Made by a program: the position numbers and the translations under genes. A stretch of DNA of 64,000 nt from Pseudomonadota bacterium. Its GTDB lineage: Bacteria > Pseudomonadota > Alphaproteobacteria > Azospirillales > Azospirillaceae. This document shows positions 62,317 through 64,000 of the stretch, in pieces (the stretch's first letter is position 1; each line of letters begins with the position of its first letter). Under the pieces are notes generated by a model. It did no database searches. It saw nothing but the letters and a program-made list of their open reading frames with translations, and had not been told where the DNA came from. The stretch lies in NCBI GenBank assembly GCA_023423695.1, contig JAFAFA010000006.1, positions 62,001 through 126,000 on the forward strand, written 5' to 3'.

Positions 62317-63917
62317 CAGCGATGATGGAAACATCCCCCCCGCGCGTCGCGGTGGTCGGCTGCGGCTATTGGGGCATCAACCTCGTCCGCAACGTCCACG
62401 CCATCGGCGTGCTTGCCGCGATCAGTGAGGCCGCGCCGGCCCGCGCGGCGGAAATCTCCGGCCAGTTCGGCGTCCCCGCTTTGTCGTTCGAAGCGATCCT
62501 GGCCTCGCCGGATATCGACGCGGTTGTACTGGCGACCCCGGCCGAGACCCACGCCGCCCTGGCATTGCGCGCCATCGACGCCGGCAAGCACGTCTTCGTG
62601 GAAAAGCCGCTGGCGCTGGCCGAGGAGGACGCCGGGAAGGTGCGTCGCGCGGCCAAGGCGCGCGGCCGCGTCGTGATGGTCGGACATCTGCTGCAATACC
62701 ACCCGGCGTTCCTGCGGCTGAAGCAGCTGGTTGCCGACGGCCAACTGGGGCGGCTGCGCTACATCTATTCGAACCGTCTGAACCTCGGGAAATTCCGCCA
62801 CAAGGAAGACGTGTTCTGGAGCTTCGCGCCTCACGACATCTCGATGATCCTGACGCTTGCCGGCGACCGGCCGGATAGCGTCCAGGCGGTTGGTCACAGC
62901 TATCTCTACAACGGCATCGCCGACGTCACCACGACGCACATGACGTTCGGCAACGGCATCAGCGCCCATATCTTCGTGTCGTGGCTGCACCCCTACAAGG
63001 ATCAGAAGCTCGTCGTCGTCGGTGATTCGGGAATGGCGGTGTTCGACGATTCCCGGCCCTGGGCGGAAAAGCTGATCCACTACCCGCACAAGGTCGCCTG
63101 GCGCAACGGCATGCCGGAGCCGGCCAAGGCCGACGCCAACCCCATCGAGGTCCTCCCCGCCGAACCGCTGCGCCTGGAATGCCTGCATTTCCTGGAATGC
63201 ATCCGCGAGAACAAGCGCCCGCGCACCGACGTGGCCGAAGCGATCGGCGTGCTGAGCGTCCTCGACGCCGCGCGACGGTCCATGATGTCCGGCATGCGGG
63301 TCACGCTGAAGGACGAGGCGGCGGCACCGGAAACACCGGCCTATTTCGCCCATCCCACCGCCTGCATCGATGACGGGGCGGCGGTGGGCGCCGGGACGAA
63401 GATCTGGAACTTCAGCCACATCCTGAAGAATACGGCGATCGGGCGCGACTGCATCATCGGCCAGAACGTGATGATCGGCCCCGACGTGACGGTCGGCGAC
63501 CGCTGCAAGATCCAGAACAACGTCAGCCTCTACACCGGGGTCATCCTGGAGGATGGCGTGTTCTGCGGGCCGTCCTGCGTCTTCACCAACGTGAACAACC
63601 CGCGTGCCGAGATCGAGCGCAAGAACGAATTCCGCCCGACCCATGTCGGACAGGGCGCCACCATCGGCGCCAACGCCACCATCGTCTGCGGCCACAGCCT
63701 GGGCGCCTATTGCTTCGTCGGGGCGGGGGCCGTGGTGACCAGGGACGTGCCGCCGCACGCGCTGGTGGTCGGCAACCCGGCCCGCCGGATCGGCTGGGTC
63801 AGCCACGCCGGCGAACGGCTGGGCGACGACTTGGTCTGCCCGCGCACCGGCACCCGCTACCGTCTCGACGGCCAGGGCCAGCTGGTCGAGATCGTCGAAA
63901 CCAGCAGGATCGCCTGA
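62313..63917 (+). CDS. Fused Gfo/Idh/MocA dehydrogenase and hexapeptide acetyltransferase (WbpB-WbpD fusion)
   Basis: This 534-residue protein starts at ATG 62313, overlapping the dehydrogenase gene by 4 bp; an ATG at codon 4 is also possible. Residues 1-335 are a WbpB-like NAD-dependent sugar dehydrogenase (VAVVGCGYWGINLVRNVHAI, DAGKHVFVEKPLAL, VGHLLQYHPAF). Residues about 345-534 are a left-handed beta-helix acetyltransferase of the WbpD/WxcM-N kind (GAGTKIWNFSHILKNTAIGR, GCVFTNVNNPRAEIERK-like segment, GAYCFVGAGAVVTRDVPP). In Pseudomonas the two are separate; together with WbpA and WbpE they make UDP-GlcNAc(3NAc)A. The fusion puts the oxidation at C3 and the later N-acetylation in one chain. 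Confidence 0.88.
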   Translation: MTAMMETSPPRVAVVGCGYWGINLVRNVHAIGVLAAISEAAPARAAEISGQFGVPALSFEAILASPDIDAVVLATPAETHAALALRAIDAGKHVFVEKPLALAEEDAGKVRRAAKARGRVVMVGHLLQYHPAFLRLKQLVADGQLGRLRYIYSNRLNLGKFRHKEDVFWSFAPHDISMILTLAGDRPDSVQAVGHSYLYNGIADVTTTHMTFGNGISAHIFVSWLHPYKDQKLVVVGDSGMAVFDDSRPWAEKLIHYPHKVAWRNGMPEPAKADANPIEVLPAEPLRLECLHFLECIRENKRPRTDVAEAIGVLSVLDAARRSMMSGMRVTLKDEAAAPETPAYFAHPTACIDDGAAVGAGTKIWNFSHILKNTAIGRDCIIGQNVMIGPDVTVGDRCKIQNNVSLYTGVILEDGVFCGPSCVFTNVNNPRAEIERKNEFRPTHVGQGATIGANATIVCGHSLGAYCFVGAGAVVTRDVPPHALVVGNPARRIGWVSHAGERLGDDLVCPRTGTRYRLDGQGQLVEIVETSRIA

Positions 63918-63949
63918 AGAGCCGATCACCGGAAAGGGGAGGACACGGC

Positions 63950-64000
63950 ATGACCGATTCCACAGCCATGCGCCGTCCGGTCACGTTCATCGACCTTGCC
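63950..64000 (+). CDS. Start of a WbpE-like aminotransferase (partial)
   Basis: Seventeen codons are visible from ATG 63950, after a GGGGAGG ribosome-binding site. The protein begins TDSTAMRRPVTFIDLA; the VTFIDLA stretch is the usual opening of DegT-family sugar aminotransferases such as WbpE. Context (directly after wbpA and the wbpB-wbpD fusion) is the main support. The gene continues past the window end. Confidence 0.6.
   Translation, partial: MTDSTAMRRPVTFIDLA

Overview
The window is GC-rich, densely packed DNA with alphaproteobacterial-looking genes. Class I PHA synthase, Tat-dependent polyamine-type ABC uptake, an FNR-type regulator with a CX2CX7C cluster motif, and diacetamido-uronate sugar genes together suggest an Azospirillum-like Rhodospirillales replicon. 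This is inference from gene content only; no rRNA or tRNA gene is visible to settle it.

Left flank (1-17.3 kb): the tail of a PaoABC-type molybdenum aldehyde oxidoreductase operon, a remnant of an old-yellow-enzyme family gene, then an orphan HigA-like regulator overlapping a KaiC-like double ATPase and a hybrid histidine kinase. Next is a catabolic block: a divergent IclR regulator with a clear three-half-site operator candidate, a crotonase, a spermidine/putrescine-type ABC transporter with both permease domains fused, and an acid-CoA ligase. A DUF808 membrane protein and a small exported protein follow.

Centre (17.7-45.2 kb): a stress and low-oxygen island. It holds an FNR-like regulator with the four cysteines expected to bind an oxygen-sensing Fe-S cluster, two UspA proteins, a divergent PRPP synthetase, a predicted phosphoribosyltransferase, cytochrome c, GYD, DUF2188 and DUF3775 proteins, a lipoprotein protease, Hsp20, an MgtA-type ATPase, an acyl-CoA synthetase/pyruvate dehydrogenase/ACP operon, GlgX, an extra FtsH, PHA synthase and a second acyl-CoA ligase. 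The content resembles the low-oxygen-activated (lxa) locus described in Burkholderia cenocepacia. Almost every transcription unit has one copy of a 14-bp dyad, TTAAY-N4-RTWAA, 59-117 bp before its start codon. This is an FNR-box variant in which the conserved G is replaced. The local regulator lacks the recognition-helix glutamate that reads that G, so it is the natural candidate for controlling the island. Its own operon carries a near-canonical FNR box (TTGAT-N4-ATCAG), which suggests a two-step cascade.

Right flank (45.3-64 kb): a lower-GC junction with a putative zinc-binding small protein and a 99-nt imperfect palindrome, then an exopolysaccharide locus. On the minus strand are a Wzc-like BY-kinase, an AsnB-like amidotransferase, an O-antigen ligase/polymerase, two paralogous beta-helix proteins and two methyltransferases. 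On the plus strand are a nucleotidyltransferase, a DegT aminotransferase, a sugar-phosphate transferase, a WbpA-like UDP-sugar dehydrogenase, a fused WbpB-WbpD protein and the start of a WbpE-like aminotransferase. The last three point to a diacetamido-uronic acid sugar donor.
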